A DNA stretch of 64,000 bases from the NCBI GenBank assembly GCA_020746105.1, contig CM036617.1, positions 133,637,845 through 133,701,844 of the forward strand, written 5' to 3'. Below the pieces are notes generated by a model. It saw only the letters and a list, made by a program, of their open reading frames with translations. It made no database searches and was not told where the DNA came from. A program made the translations under genes and the position numbers. This stretch comes from Trogon surrucura. Lineage: Eukaryota; Chordata; Aves; Trogoniformes; Trogonidae. How positions within the stretch are numbered: the stretch's first letter is position 1; each line of letters opens with the position of its first letter. This document shows positions 1 to 13,242 of this stretch, piece after piece.

Positions 1-590
1 CCTCCCTACATCCTTGGACAACAGCCTTATATTCTTCCCAAGTGGCCAGCCCTGCCTTCCAAGATCTGTAAATTCTCCTCTTGCCCTTGAGCTTACCCAG
101 CAGATCCCTGTTTAGCCACGCAGGTCTCCTGGCTCCCTTCCTTGACTTCCTACGTGTTGGGATGCTCTGATCTTGAGCACGGTAGAAGCAGTCCCTGAAC
201 ACTAACCAACTATCTTGGGCCCCTTTACCTTCAAACAGCCTTACCCATGGGATTTTCTCGAGTAATTGCTTGAAAAATCCAAAGTTTGCCTTGGCAAAGT
301 CCAGGGTTGCAATTCTGCTTGCTATTTTGTTTCTGCTACATGAGATCCTGAACTCCACAATTTCATGGTCACTGCAGCCAAGGCAAACTTGGCCAAATGC
401 CTCAAGAGTTTTTTTAGGTGATGGTTCCCTGTACTGTACTTTGAAATCTCACAATTGCTCCTGCTACATCTAGCACAGGTGAAGGGTCCTTGGGCTGGGT
501 CCTCCTTCCTGTACAGTATTCCCATTGTCCTCAAATGAATATATTTATTCAATGTGGTTGTTTCAGTTTGATACTGGTGAAATAACACAC
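1..590. repeat. Old CR1-like LINE fragment (5'/internal region)
   Basis: This stretch has the wording typical of the internal or 5' part of avian CR1 elements in reverse orientation, for example a phrase around 110-135 meaning 'gccacgcaggtctcctggc' and another around 375 ('gcagccaaggcaaac'). It resembles in style the block at 9940-10725. It runs off the left edge. No intact reading frame survives, and the short frames inside it are not genes. The assignment rests on recall of CR1 consensus wording, so subfamily and orientation are uncertain. Confidence 0.4.
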
Positions 591-759
591 ATGCTGTAAT
601 GTGCCCTCTCAGAATGGTGCTTTCTCATCGCAAAATATGCTTTGTGAACCCTGGGACGGAGAAGTACATCTGGAGTTGTGTGAGTGACAATGGATGTTAA
701 GTGGGAAGTCCAGAGCTTAACTCAAAAACAGTTCAGATTTTTTCTTTTTTTTCTTTCTT

Positions 760-765
760 TTTATT
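760..765 (-). promoter_or_regulatory. Candidate polyadenylation signal for minus-strand gene
   Basis: On the minus strand this reads AATAAA, about 745 nt downstream of the stop codon of the terminal exon at 1509-1627. The DNA between is AT-rich and carries no conflicting gene, so it fits a 3' UTR of ordinary length. This is an inference from position only. Confidence 0.35.
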
Positions 766-1508
766 TAAATCCCTGAATTACACTTTGGCAATGCTCAAAA
801 CTATAACTTAACATAACAATGTTGAAAAAACATCTGTTCAAAAAGCATAACAGCATTCAAAACCACTGGTCTTTAATATAGAATTCCCCCAAGAATTCCT
901 CATGAATCACAAGCAAGTTGTCCTCGTTTGTAAATCTCTGCACCATAGTGTGACCCCACAAACAGATAGAACTTCTATCTTCCTTGTTCCCATGAGTTGC
1001 ACTACTCAAATCTAGAGCTCGTCTTCACAATTTAACACAAATTAAGCAAAACTAATTTTAAATTAGGATTTAAAAATATAGCATTCAAAATGTATTCATC
1101 CCTTTAATAGACAGCCATTTCAAACATCAGTGCCTTAATTCAGGCTAGAACTTCAGACGTGAAATAAAATGAGTCAGTTAAAGCTAGTTCAGTTCTGCAC
1201 TTGAATGCAAATGCATGCAGAAATGAAACGGAACTGATCCATTAGTTCAAGTTAACTTTGTTTGGACAATTAGCACAACTAGTGGAGCTTAGTGTAACAC
1301 CCAGTAATATGCTTTTCCCTGAAATAATAAGATCACTATTTAAGATATACCTTTCAAACTTCAAATAGTTCAGGCAGAAAAGACAGCGACAGAAATCAGG
1401 ACACATTTATAACTAGTATAACTTTTCTGACAGTAACAAAGCTAACAGAGGCCCCTTGTGCATATAATTAAAAGTATTTCCCATCCCATCTACTTTAGCA
1501 AGAATAAA

Positions 1509-1627
1509 TCATAAAAGCTTCATGGATACCATGCCTTTTTCCTTAGTATCGTCACGCTCTGTGATGTTATCCAGGTCATGGCTGTTTTCAGGTTTGAGAT
1601 TATTATAGGCTACGACTTCTGTCATAG
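1509..1627 (-). CDS. Terminal coding exon of an unidentified minus-strand gene
   Basis: On the minus strand a strong 3' splice site (pyrimidine tract then TTACCAG, ending at 1628) is followed by a single open frame of 38 codons and a TGA at 1509-1511. The other two frames hit stops within 8 codons. The exon enters in phase 2 (two bases, then ATG ACA GAA). The tail is very polar and charged and contains VVAYNNLKPEN. That matches the YxxPhi endocytic motif (YNNL) and the looser VxYxxL ITIM pattern, which suggests the cytoplasmic end of a membrane protein. I do not recognise the family and found no convincing upstream exon between 1.6 and 18 kb. If the block is inverted relative to human, the expected minus-strand neighbours are LTBR, CD27 or TAPBPL, but the residues do not match any of these tails as I know them. 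Confidence 0.45.
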
Positions 1628-1639
1628 CTGGTAAGAAGA

Positions 1640-4600
1640 AAAGGATTAGAACCAAAGGGCTGAAAAAGATCTAACACTTGCAACTAATAAGCGAGGAAGA
1701 AAATCTGCCCCTTTGTGGGGTTCCCTCCAGGTGACATACGCAACAGAGATATCAAGATATATCTGAGCTTCCTCAATCACAGCACTGCCAAGAAAATGTT
1801 CCTCTCTGATATATTCTCTTTCTTCCTCTTTGCCTCACTTCTACCTTCCCTAACTGCCATATATTTCTTTCCGCCATCATTGAAGAAAACACAACCACTT
1901 TTGCAGAGCTCTTCTCTTTCTATTAGAACTCTTCCTCTTTAAAAGATATTTAATCCCTGATTACCTCAGGTTCAGACCTGAAACGCAGTATTTAATAAAC
2001 TGTTTTACAGCTTTGAGGCTGTCTTCCAATTTGCATTCAGCAGCAAATTTGTGATTGCACTTTAGTTTCTGCTTCCCACTGGAATGTGCTGAAAGCAAAC
2101 AAGGAGCTGGACTTGCATCTTAAAGTTGGCAAATTATGTCCTCAGCCAAAAGAAGGAAGCACTTGTGCTCGAGGTTGGCACCTCAGCTGCGATGAGTCAG
2201 GGTGTTGGCTCTTGCATTCCATGCCGCCTTCCCAAAGTGATTGTTCGGCCTGCAAGCTCTAAGTCACCACACTAGAAGGACCTCTTGGCAAACTCTACAT
2301 TTCAGAAGATACCTTCTTCCACTCAGTTTTCTGGCATTAATGTTTTATTTCCATTTCTGGGATATTTTTTTTTCTTTTTAGTCTTCATTTCGTCTCAATT
2401 TATGGCATGAAGAAAAGCATACACTGACAGGTTCTGAGTCTGCTGTTGGACACAGTTGTAGAAACCACATTTTTCTGCTGTGAACAAACAACCCTACAGA
2501 GGAAAAGAAATGAGAGGGACACCTGGTTTGTCAAGGAGGGAGCACATGTTTCATTGCATTGGCCACCTGCTCCCCTGCTGTGTGCCTCCTCCGAGTCTGT
2601 CATTGCATTTCTCTGGAGAACAGGAATCCTTTGTTATCCTAGCAGGCAGTGCTTTGCTGGATTGCTGCCATTAGCTGAAAAATTGTCTAGAGCAAATTTT
2701 GTTACATGTAAGTAATGTAGATGGCATAACTGGGACCATGAGGCAGGATCTTCTAGAGCAAAAGCAAAACATTCAGTCGATACCAAAATATCAGTGCTTC
2801 TACCTGGAGTAAAAAAGGCACACTCCTTAATGAAAACAGAAATAGGAGAATAGATCACTTGCGGAGCTCTATGCCACAATTCATGATATTTTTTAATGCT
2901 TCCACAGTTAATAAACCTTAAATGAGCATGATGAAAGCAGGAAGTCTAGAGCTTCCAGCACAACTTTGACAATTTAGTAAAAAATATAAATGGCATGCAT
3001 ATTACCACCTGGTTGATCAGCATGAGGTTGATGCACACTATTCTATCTTGTGTTAGGAGTGTAAAACATTCTAAAAATGAGCAGCAGGATAAACTAATCC
3101 TCCTTTGTACTTCTGGACCTGCATTACTGAGGCTTTCATTTTTCACTTTACTGAGAAAATTGACCAAACATTACTCTTTATATCAATGCTAAAATCAAAA
3201 TTACTATTTCAAATTAACGGAAAAAAATTAGATCATTAAAATATTAGATCAAATGGAACACTTTAAAAAAGAGTACTTAATACCAGATATTAGAAAAACA
3301 GCTGGCAAGGTCTATCTGTAAAGTAGATACAGTTTCTGTCATATTTCAGGAGATTAAATGATCTTGGACTGTTTATCCTTGCTAGTTAAAGACAAGTAAA
3401 GTTATTGTAGAAGAATACTGAAGCATGTCTGCCCAAGAGGAAAGGATTATAACCTAATTTTATAAGTATTTTAAAGCTGCAAATTAGAACAAAACTTTCT
3501 TACATGGGACAGATAAAATTCTGTAACAGCTTTCAGATGGGAGTATACATTGTAATTCAACCCTTCAAGTGTAAGCTAATCTTACACTTTCATCTTCCCT
3601 TTTGGAAAAATAGGCCTTTCCCAAAATACAGGTTGTACTCATAAAAACCCACACAAAGTCAAATATTGGAAGGATCCATTCAATTGTAAGGCATTTGTTT
3701 GCGGTTTACCACAAACCCACTATTACAAAAGTAAAAACAAGCAAACAAGAGAACCAAAAGAATCCTCAAACCTGAAAAACCTATAAGAGAATTAGCTGCA
3801 TCCATAAATCTCACAGCTGCTCATCTAGGCACATAATATACCACAACTGAGGCAACATGTGCCTTCAGAAGAGCTGTTTCAGAAGTGAAATAAATGTATC
3901 AGAGCTGCTGGAATTTATTCAGACCAGCAAGTTAGAGTGAGTAATATCAACTAGCTGACTATGCGTAAGCACTTCTCCTAAAACTCAACAGAATAGAAAA
4001 ATTCAATAGCCCAAAATGGAAGGCTGTGAGCTTGGAAGACTAATTGCTAAAAGGACTGCTTGGAACAGTAAGCTCATCTGCCGGAAATGACTGTGAAGGC
4101 TGGTCACAGGATATATGGACCATTTGCATCCTGTAAGCATGATAAACTTTGGGAACTCTGTGTTTCCAACAGAAACTGAGACAAGCTGGTGCTTGGGCTC
4201 TGCTTCATCCGGAATCCCGTCATGGCTAAAGCATCTCTGGTCAGAAAAGACAAACCAAAACTAGAGTGCAGAAAAAGGCTGTGCTGATGACGGGAACATG
4301 AGGACTCTCTACAGGAGAAAGACTGAAAATCTTGTCTCATTTAGTTTTGCAGAAATCCATCTGGAAGGGGAACTGGTTGACCTCTTATCAATAAAGAAGG
4401 GCTAAACATCAGTGGGAAGTGCATTGTTTTAGATCTGCGTGATCTGACACACCTGCTACAAAGGCAGTGAAGGCAGCTGGAGGCGCAGGAGAGGACACTG
4501 TCAGCTCTTCCGTTTTCTACCTCATGTAAGGGCACCCCGATGTGACATGAGCAGTTTATCAGAGTAGACAGAGCCATCATTATTTCTGGTTTAGTCTATT

Positions 4601-5340
4601 GCATGGGAAAAAAAAGAAAACAACATAATGGGAGGGAGTTTCAGTTTTTTCCTGCTAAGGCTGGCCCTGTTATTTCTGAACGCTGCTGAAAGCAAGAACA
4701 TGCTTCCTGCTGCTCCTCAGTTCAAGCGGTCAGTCCAGCTTGTGTCAGATCCTGCTGCACCATAAAATAACCCTCTTGCAAATCATCCCATCAAATTACA
4801 ACTTTACAAGGTTCTGAGAGCTTGAAGCCACAGCTCTAATGATGCCTTATGAGTCTGAGAAACCAGTAGCAATGATCAAGGGCTGGATCTTCATGGTTGG
4901 GAAGTTTGAGGGTTTCCAGCTTTGATGATTGACCTGTTGATTAACTAGTTCAGTTGATACTTTCTCTTTTACACCTTCTCTAGTAGATAATGCTGATGTG
5001 TTTAAGTTTTTTTTCTCTTTACACTTTCTTTTGCTTCTTCTTAATCTGGAATTCTGCTTGTTTCCCCAGATGAATTACCACACGTCCTAGTGTACAAGTA
5101 TTTATAATGTTGCTATTCAGTATATTTTTCTGTATATTCTTCCATGTTATTCAGTTCAAAGAAAAAAATAACTACAGAAGTGGTATTTGTCACATGTTTC
5201 AGAGCAGCAGGATAGGATAAATTTCTGGTCATCTGAGCATTGTGTCATTTATGGTCAAGAAATTGGTTCAAGATGTTATATTTGTCAGAGGACAAATCTT
5301 AATCAGGAAACAAATTTTTCTGTTGGAAATTCCCTTTTGC
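1640..5340. other. Non-coding stretch, probable intron of the unidentified gene
   Basis: AT-rich DNA with only short chance frames on both strands. I see no exon with paired splice signals and no recognisable repeat. If the exon at 1509-1627 is real, this would be intron on its minus strand. Confidence 0.4.
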
Positions 5341-5344
5341 AACA

Positions 5345-5605
<261 letters not shown>

Positions 5606-5609
5606 GGCA

Positions 5610-7620
5610 AGCTAGACTGGAGCCACAGCAGCAAGGCCAAGCGCAGCAGAACACTCGGCAGCAAAGGGGTGTATTGACACTCCAGTGACTTCTAAGCAGG
5701 TGTCCAGAAAGTCCAACAGGGGTGGCTGAGTTCCATCAGATGTGTGCACAGTCCTGTAGCCTTTGTGGGAGGCAGCAGCCACTGCTGGGCAGCAGCCTGG
5801 GTTACTCTGCGTGTTTTAGGTGCTGGCGGCATAGATTTGACAAGCACTCGGATTCTACGTTGATCAGTTCTTGCAGCTACAGTAGAACTCCTGGGATCCA
5901 AACTTTATCAGTCCGTAGGAGGTTTTGGTATAGCACCCCTCAGCACAGACTCTCCCTTCTTGTCTTGCTGTTTTCTGGTAGCTTTTTCCCCACCAGCAAC
6001 AACCAGCACCTAAGGGATCTGTTTACACAAATTCCTACAAAGGGCTGCTTACAGTCATTTGCATCTCTTGCTTCACCAGTCTTTAAATTAAAAACTGTAT
6101 TATGCAAGAACAATGTGGGTTACTAGGTAACATTCTTAGTAAACCTATAAGTGAATTTTACTTCCCCAGATCATGTGAATAAAAGAAGTACAGAGCAGAG
6201 GGTGAGCCAAAGCCAGTGACACATTAAAAGGATGAGCTGCCTCCGGTGCTTGAGTAACGAAGGGTACAGCTTCCCATTGGTTCCTATCCACCCAGTCAAA
6301 AGGGACCTTTATTCCCTTCTTTAAAGACAGACTCAATCACAAGAGAAGTCTCCAGTAGCCAAGAGTGGCTTTACGCCTTATTTTACAAGGGCTGGGACAG
6401 AAAGTAAGCGAAGAAAGCAATTCACAGTAAGAATGCCAGGTAGAGAGAAATGAGCTACCCTCCATAAAGAAAAATGTTTAAGCAAATTAGTCATGCCAGA
6501 AAAAAAAGATCAAGAAATACTTTTTTAAAAAACAAAACAAGCAAACAGAAAACCACCCACAAATACAAGCTAAAGAAAGGATGATTACAGGCTACTATCT
6601 TGCAAAATGCTTGAGGAGGAGACAGGACATGAAGCTGCCTTTTGCGGACCGTTTGGAAGAGAAAGAAGTGAACACCAAAACGAGCTGCTGCTCCAGGGCT
6701 GGGCTGGCCTTCTCTGCAAGCCAAAAACACAAGCAGCTGTGCAAAAGGAAAGCGGTAGCATGTACTGGGGCTGGAGCCCCTGTGTGTCTGGTTCCTGTGC
6801 TCTGGTACTTGCATACAAGACTGCAGACATGGACAAGGCAAATTCAGGGCAGCACATTTCTCCATTGCCTATTCTCCAGACTGTGAAAAACATACTCTGA
6901 ACTTAAGAAACTCCTGGCGGCAGGCATCAGCAGCTGCAAGGCAGGGGCACAGCAAAGAAAGAAGCCAATTGCCTCACCTCTCAAGAAGAGCAATATTAAA
7001 CAATCAGCCATAAGAAAGGATTGCAAGTAGGAGCATCACCTTCAAATGTAAAGAGAGCAGAAGCTCTTGCTCCATCATGGCAAGGCAAGGGCTGTCCCAT
7101 GTGCAAGGCTCTTCCCAAATCCAGTGCTATGATCTAAGGGTACAATAAAAGCCCTTTTAATGCCATGCAGTTTCTGGGGTGTGCTTCAAGGATTTTAGGT
7201 AGCAAAGTGTGAAGGGGGAGGTCAGGAGACAGCAACTGCATCTTGCCTGGTGGCAGAGAGCACACCATCAGTGGAGAGATTTCTTTAAGCAGTGACACCT
7301 GTCATTGTCCCAGAAGGGAAGAGTGTGCCAGAGGGATTGCTCATATTCAGTATTTGAACACTTGAGCGCCAGAGTTGCAGCAAACGTCTTTTGCTCTTGG
7401 ACTCCTGCAGCCTGTTGTGTCACCTAGAATGTCCTCTTTGGGATCCTCCAAGCTGCAGTCCAGCTGCACCCCACAACAAGCAGCTGTCCTAGGCCTTGGG
7501 GGACAGGCAGGAGGATGCAAGGCAGGATGGGACACATGGGCAGGAAACATCCTGCCAGACCAAAGATGGATGTCCTTCTCTTGGGTCAGTCAATCTTGCC
7601 ATCTTTTGCATGTGGAGTGA
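5610..7620. other. Non-coding, no gene recognised
   Basis: Several short overlapping frames occur (for example near 6490-6900 on both strands), but none has paired splice sites or recognisable protein features. No RNA gene or clear repeat was recognised. Confidence 0.5.
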
Positions 7621-7629
7621 TGCACTTTT

Positions 7630-8180
7630 TCCTTAAGAGAGTAGCAGCAATATGTTTATTGATATAAAAGGGTGATTTGACAAAGTTTGGTAATAAATGC
7701 GACAGTGGTTTAACAAGATTTGATGGCAAGGTACACTTGATTACTTACCGTGTAGAGGACAGGGTCAGGCACAACCGTCAGGGAGATTCTCCCTTTGTGT
7801 CACGTGGTTCAGAAAGGACTCCCTCACTTTATAAACTCCTTCTCAGAGAAGAGTCTAGACAAAGCTGGATCTATTCCTAGTCCCAGACTTGGTCAACAAT
7901 TTATGTCTAAAGGATTACATATGCATAATCCATCCTTTATAACACTTAGCTAAGATTTCAAAGTTTAGCATGCTATTACTTACTTACCAAGAATTTCTTG
8001 CAGCAAGGACTCTTTCAGCTTCAAGAAGTAACCGTGAGAGACAACCCTCCTCGGCAGGAGATTCTGGTATGCAGCCTGCTCCCTGATGCTCCCCACTAGA
8101 GTTGTTAGGGGGACTCCACACCTTCAGAGTAGAAAAAGACATAATATACTCAGCAGCAAGGAAGATTGTCCTAGCCATTT
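7630..8180 (+). mobile_element. LTR-like interspersed repeat, copy 1
   Basis: This block shares extended wording with 26000-26430: a 'tatgtctaaaggatta' phrase at about 7903-7918, a 'ctaagatttcaaagttt' phrase at 7950-7966 followed by 'agcatgct', and a 'ttctcagagaagagtctag' phrase that matches 'cttctcagagaggtgtctaag' in the second copy. The non-coding composition and dispersed distribution suggest a solo LTR of an old endogenous retrovirus, but no internal retroviral region or clear terminal duplication was seen. A related motif (bases like 'gctccccactag') recurs at 8075-8120 and 8470-8525. The family name is not assigned. Confidence 0.5.
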
Positions 8181-8464
8181 GTCAGTAAAAATGGTAGACT
8201 ATCTCTCAAGGTCTTCACAGGTTACTTTTTCAAGCTCTCTTTTAATAATTTTTTAAAAGCACAAAAAAGCTAATGGTGTCAGTTAAAGGAGACAGTGGGT
8301 AAAATCCCAAGGCCTGTGTTACACATAAAGTGAGAGCTGGTGGTTTGTCTGCCACTTCCATAAACTGACATAAAGGAAAGAAAAATAATGCAGAGATGAA
8401 AGTAATGCATTATGAATGGCCATATGCCTCATAAGGAAAAATACATTATGGCACTTAATTTTAT

Positions 8465-8525
8465 TTGACTACCTGCTCTCTGATACGCCCCACTAGCGTT
8501 ACCATGGGGAATTCACAATTACTGT
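8465..8525 (+). repeat. Partial second copy of the LTR-like motif
   Basis: The phrase 'acctgctctctgatacgccccactagcgtt' resembles 'gcctgctccctgatgctccccactagagtt' near 8075-8108 and is followed in both places by a similar GGGGAATTC/GGGGGACTC segment. This indicates a short local duplication or two pieces of the same element about 390 bp apart. Confidence 0.5.
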
Positions 8526-9939
8526 ATCCCTGAAGTCTTAAGCTGAATTTAAACCACAAAAACAAGTAATGTATATATCCTAAACCAGAAAAAGTAATAC
8601 TTACTGACAAAGTGGCCTTGTGTTTAACAACGTTCCTTATATTTTAAATATAAAACACTTATTACAGAAAATGCCACTAAGAGACTAAAAGTTCATCAAA
8701 GATGAACTTGATCGCATTAGACAAACATGGATAAATAATACTCTGTGCTCTGCATATCTGGGAGAAAGCCATGCTGCCTTCCAAGGTTGAATGTGCCATG
8801 GCCAAGTGCCACATGGCATCGCTGCCTGGCCACGTGAATTGAAAAGCAGGAATTTGGTCATCATCTGATTAGCTGCAAGGCAGACCAACCCGTTCTAAGG
8901 TATACTGTGCCAATACAAAAAAAAAATATTAGAGGTAGGTGTTTTAAACTAGTTCTTTAGCAGAATTATTTAATATAAGACATGATATTTGATAGAAGTA
9001 TTGTCAACCTGCAAAACATAAGATCAAGTACTTTGCACTTGAATCAACATGAGATTACTTCGGGGCTGTGGCTGCATTGTGTTGTGAATATGGACAAGCC
9101 AGAACTTCTAATGTTGTCCTGAAAGAGCAGTCGTTTTGCAAACAATAAAGCCAGGCTCAAGATTGTCCTTTCCACATGGTTTCCCTTATTTGATTGTGCT
9201 TCTGTGTATTCAATTTAAGCTAACAAAATCAATCCAGCAGTCTAACTACATTGGTTTAGGTGCACTTTATGAACATAGCTGGAGCTCAGCTGGTAATAAC
9301 TAGAAGTATTTAAATAAACTGTGTTTGCTTCAACCTCACATTGTGTCCTAACTGCACATTCGGCAGCACTTCCAAAGCAACTGCAGACATAATACCAAGC
9401 CTTCCTTCACATTGGTCAACGAACTGCAAGGAATTACAGCAACTCACTTAGTAGGGGTGGGCCAGCATAGAGTATCAGGGCCAGCATTCATGCTTTCCAA
9501 CTGTACATTTATTTCAGATCAGAAGCTTGAAGCAACAATATCTGTTGCAAGCACTTGGCATCACAGTCCTTGGTGGGATCAGCACTGTAAGCAGCAGGTG
9601 GATCACACATACACGCAGTAAGAGCACTCCCATATGGCTACAGCTTCTGGAAAGTCCACAGACAGGTAGTTCTTCTCAATAGATGGATTCCTCTTTTCAT
9701 AGAGAAGCTCAGCTACAATACGGCTGGCACCCTCAGATGCCTTCAGGAAGCAGTGGTTATACTGTTGCAGATGCTGTGCTCTCCGATCCCTCTTTCTGGT
9801 TTATGTTCTCACCTCATCTGCTAGCCCTCTTCACTCATTGCTCACCACGAGCACTGGATTCCTCCCTGATTTGCTCTTCCTCTAGCCTCCTTCACTCTCC
9901 TTCTCAGGGACACCTCAAGATGAACAGGGCAAACATGCT

Positions 9940-10725
9940 TCTCGTTAATACTCATCCAGTCTTCCAACACTTTCTGGTCAGGGACCTCCTGACTGGATGT
10001 GGTTTCTGGGGTTTAGTCACCTTCTGTAGGTTTCTTTTCCATGAAGCTGCCCATTCTCCTCTTGAGCCCATGACAAGTCTTTGAGAATTGGCATCATATT
10101 CACCACTTTCCACTCCTCAGGTTCCACCACGGTGGTAAGCATGGGTTACACACTGCTCAGAGCAGTTCAGCTACTTTATTCCTGAGTTCCTTTAAGACTC
10201 TTGGAGAAATGCCATTGCTCCTGGCAAGTTGTTACTGTTTGCTTTCTCAGTGTGGTGAAAAGCCCTTTCCACAGCCACTTCAGTTTCAGACGTGTTCATT
10301 GGGGAACCCCACCCTGCTGAAGAATGGGTTCTGTCACCGTGCTCACTCACTCAACACCTAACAGGGGTGCAGAGATTTCTGCAGCAGCCTTATCTCCCCT
10401 GTGTGCTCCTCTCAGAGCCTCATCACCAGTTTGCCCTTCAGAACATCTGTTAGGTCCCTGATAGGCTTCAAGAAGCTCTAATGTTAATTTGGGTTCCTTT
10501 TGCTAGTTGTTCCTTGAAGCTTGATCTCACCTGACTTAATGTCTTTCTACACGCAGCGTGCCAAAGTTTATACCCGCCTCTGCTTTTCCCATTGTAGGCA
10601 ACTTCAGGGGTTTTTTTTGACAGAAACGTTTTGTGACTTCCCTTAGCCCACTGAACAATGGTTTCTGCACCCCACCTGAAAAGCATTCATCCCACTTTTC
10701 ATGGGCGTGCCCCGTTAGTAAGGAT
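9940..10725 (-). repeat. Old CR1 LINE, 5'/internal region in reverse orientation
   Basis: The text from about 9975 onward ('tggatgtggtttctggggtt', 'ttgagcccatgacaagtcttt', 'atgccattgctcctggcaag', 'ttaggtccctgataggcttc') follows the reverse-complement order of the CR1 5' and ORF region seen in avian and reptilian genomes. It is heavily decayed, with no long reading frame. Orientation and extent are estimated by eye. Confidence 0.45.
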
Positions 10726-10729
10726 GGCA

Positions 10730-13240
10730 AAGGGTGACAGACAGTGAATTCAGGTGATGAAGATGAAAATATAAATGGTGTGGCACTTTCAGACAGACAG
10801 AAGAAAATATTCCCAAAGCAGAATGGGAAGAAGAGCAGTGGCTGGAAAACAGGAGGTAGAGGATGTTAGTAGCAGTGAGGGCATCAGGTGGGAAAGCAGG
10901 ATTATGACCCTGAGCCTTGGGATGTCACATTAAGAGGATGAGTGAGAAGTAAGAGAGAACAGCAACATTGCCCCAACAGGTACGATTGACGTGGTGATGT
11001 GGCATTACAAGAAGAGGTGTCAGAAGGAGTTAGGGATGACAGTGAAGAGCAGTGGCACAGGATTGTAGGGGACGATAACATTGACATGTGGTGGGTGAAA
11101 GCAATGACCACAAATAAAGTAGAGCAGCACTTGACAGTGCTGATGGACAGACGAGGAGAGGTCTTGTTAGATTGGGCCAGTGATGATAAGGTGCAGCAAA
11201 GGAAGGGAAAATGACTGCAAAGGCAGGAAAGGCAATATGTTACTCTTCTAAGAGTTTGTGGACTAAGTTCAGCCTCCTGTGCTGCAAACTGTCTGGCATG
11301 AGTCATCTTCTGGGAGATCAGTAGCTTGCCAGCACCTATTTCGACATTACTAGTGTCACTTGGCAATGCAGGCCTTTCCACCACTGGGTGCAGTTTGTTG
11401 GGAAGGAGGGCATAGTTTTCTTCTTTTTCTGAGTTCACTACTGTTCTTTCCATTCAGCTGCTTCTTCATCCCCCATTTTCGACAGTATTCTTTATCGTTT
11501 CCTTTTCCCTTTTTCAGACGCTACTTAAGTCATGGGTTTGCTTAGTATTGATTTCTTTATGAATTGCTGGTTTTCTCTTCTTTTATACTTTTGTATATAT
11601 CCAAATCATATTCACACACCTGCCCTACCATGAAATACCATCAACATCTTATTAAGTCCTTAGCATGAAAGATCAATTGCCTCAGCTGATAAATATGTGC
11701 AGCCACATACCAGGATGTATGCTGCAAATACTTTGAGATCCTTTACTCCCAGTTGATTTGGAAGGTAAAAGGCCCTAGACTCTGTGAAGTGTACCATTTT
11801 TCAAGCCTCAGGGGAAGATTCTTCCTCTCGAAAAGAACCCCAGCAAAATCTACCACACCCCAACCCTTTGTGTCTTACTCGAAGAAAATTCCTTCCTGAC
11901 CCCAAAATTTGCCCAGGAATATAAAACTCTTTGTATGTGAGATGTATCTGAAATAGCTTCTGTCTTGATATAGAAGAGATGACAGAATGGGATAGTGACT
12001 ATAACGAAGAAAGCTCACTCTTCTCAGTATCCCTAGAAGTCATCACATGGCTTGACTAACATTCATGTTTTGTTGGTCAGCCTATTGTGCTCGAAAGAAA
12101 GGAAAAAAAAAGAAAAAAGGAAAAAAAAAGTATGAATCTAGGCATTCCAGACCCTACAGGTGATAAACCTCAGATTACTTCATTATAAAAATTGAGACAA
12201 TGCCAAAGGGTATCCTATCACTTAATCCTTGACTTGAATTTATTAAGCTACCTCTTGAAAAAAAACTTAAGTTTGTTGCATCATGGACCACTCTAGAGCT
12301 TCACATCACTGCTAGCCTGAGATCTTGTGAGGGAAGACATAAAACTTCTCAAGCAGAGGAATGAATTGAACTATTGAAAAGGAGATGGGAAAGGGGAGGT
12401 GATGCCTTCTGGTCTACCTTTTGAGAAGGGTGTGGTGGGAAGTGTTCCCCTGAGCCACTTGGCTATGGAATCTGGCTCTACCCATAAAATAAATGGGGTT
12501 TATAGATTAACTTCTCTTCTTAAGGGCTTAACTCCCTGTAGATTCCCTTTTGAGGACATAATTTCTGGCTTCTATTCCAGAGGAGAGATCACCATCACCA
12601 GAGCAGCATGAAACCACTGAAGTGGGAGCTACTGAGGAGGGTACAGGGAGAATTTCATGAAGCAGCATCAAAAATGGAGCTTAACCATAACCTAGGTTGT
12701 CCTACCATCAGGTCTAGTGAAGTTCCAGGAGGGCAGCAGCGAGTGTCTGTGTCTATCAAGAAAAAACCTGCTGTGCTGTGCCGGATGCTGCTCAGAGGGT
12801 GGCCAGGCCCAACCCTGTGATCTCTGTTGGCTCCAGGGAGCAGCAGCAGGTGTCGAAACTAAAACTGGTCTGAGGTGGTTGCATCTGCTTCCAGTTTCCA
12901 GGAACAAGGAAGAGAGATCACAAAAGGGGTGGGGACCCAAGCCTGGGGAGTCAGGTCATTGTGATAATAGTTATATTGTTAGGACTCGAAGGAGGAGATT
13001 AAAGATTTCAGCTGGGAAGACTGAGGGGTAGAAACAATCTCAAGGAGGTTCTGTCTTTATCACCTCACTTATTAATTGCCCCTCAAGAGGAAACAGCCAG
13101 AGAAATCACTGGGTTTGACAGCCAGTCCTAGCGCTTTCCTCATTGCTGTTTCAGCCTGGACTGTACAAACAGCCGGCTTCCATATGGGCATTAGTCTTAG
13201 CTACACCAGAGGGCAGGAATTTTCATCCGGTCATTTCTAC
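10730..13240. other. Non-coding, no gene recognised
   Basis: Contains a purine-rich block at about 10950-11210 whose complement gives a Ser/Leu/Cys-rich frame without recognisable domains, and an A-rich tract near 12095-12132. No splice-bounded exon was found. Confidence 0.45.
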
Positions 13241-13242
13241 AG

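Noticed and set aside
10902-11453. 183-codon minus-strand frame rich in Ser, Leu and Cys
   Set aside because: It comes from a purine-rich, weakly repetitive block, has no recognisable domain and no splice context.
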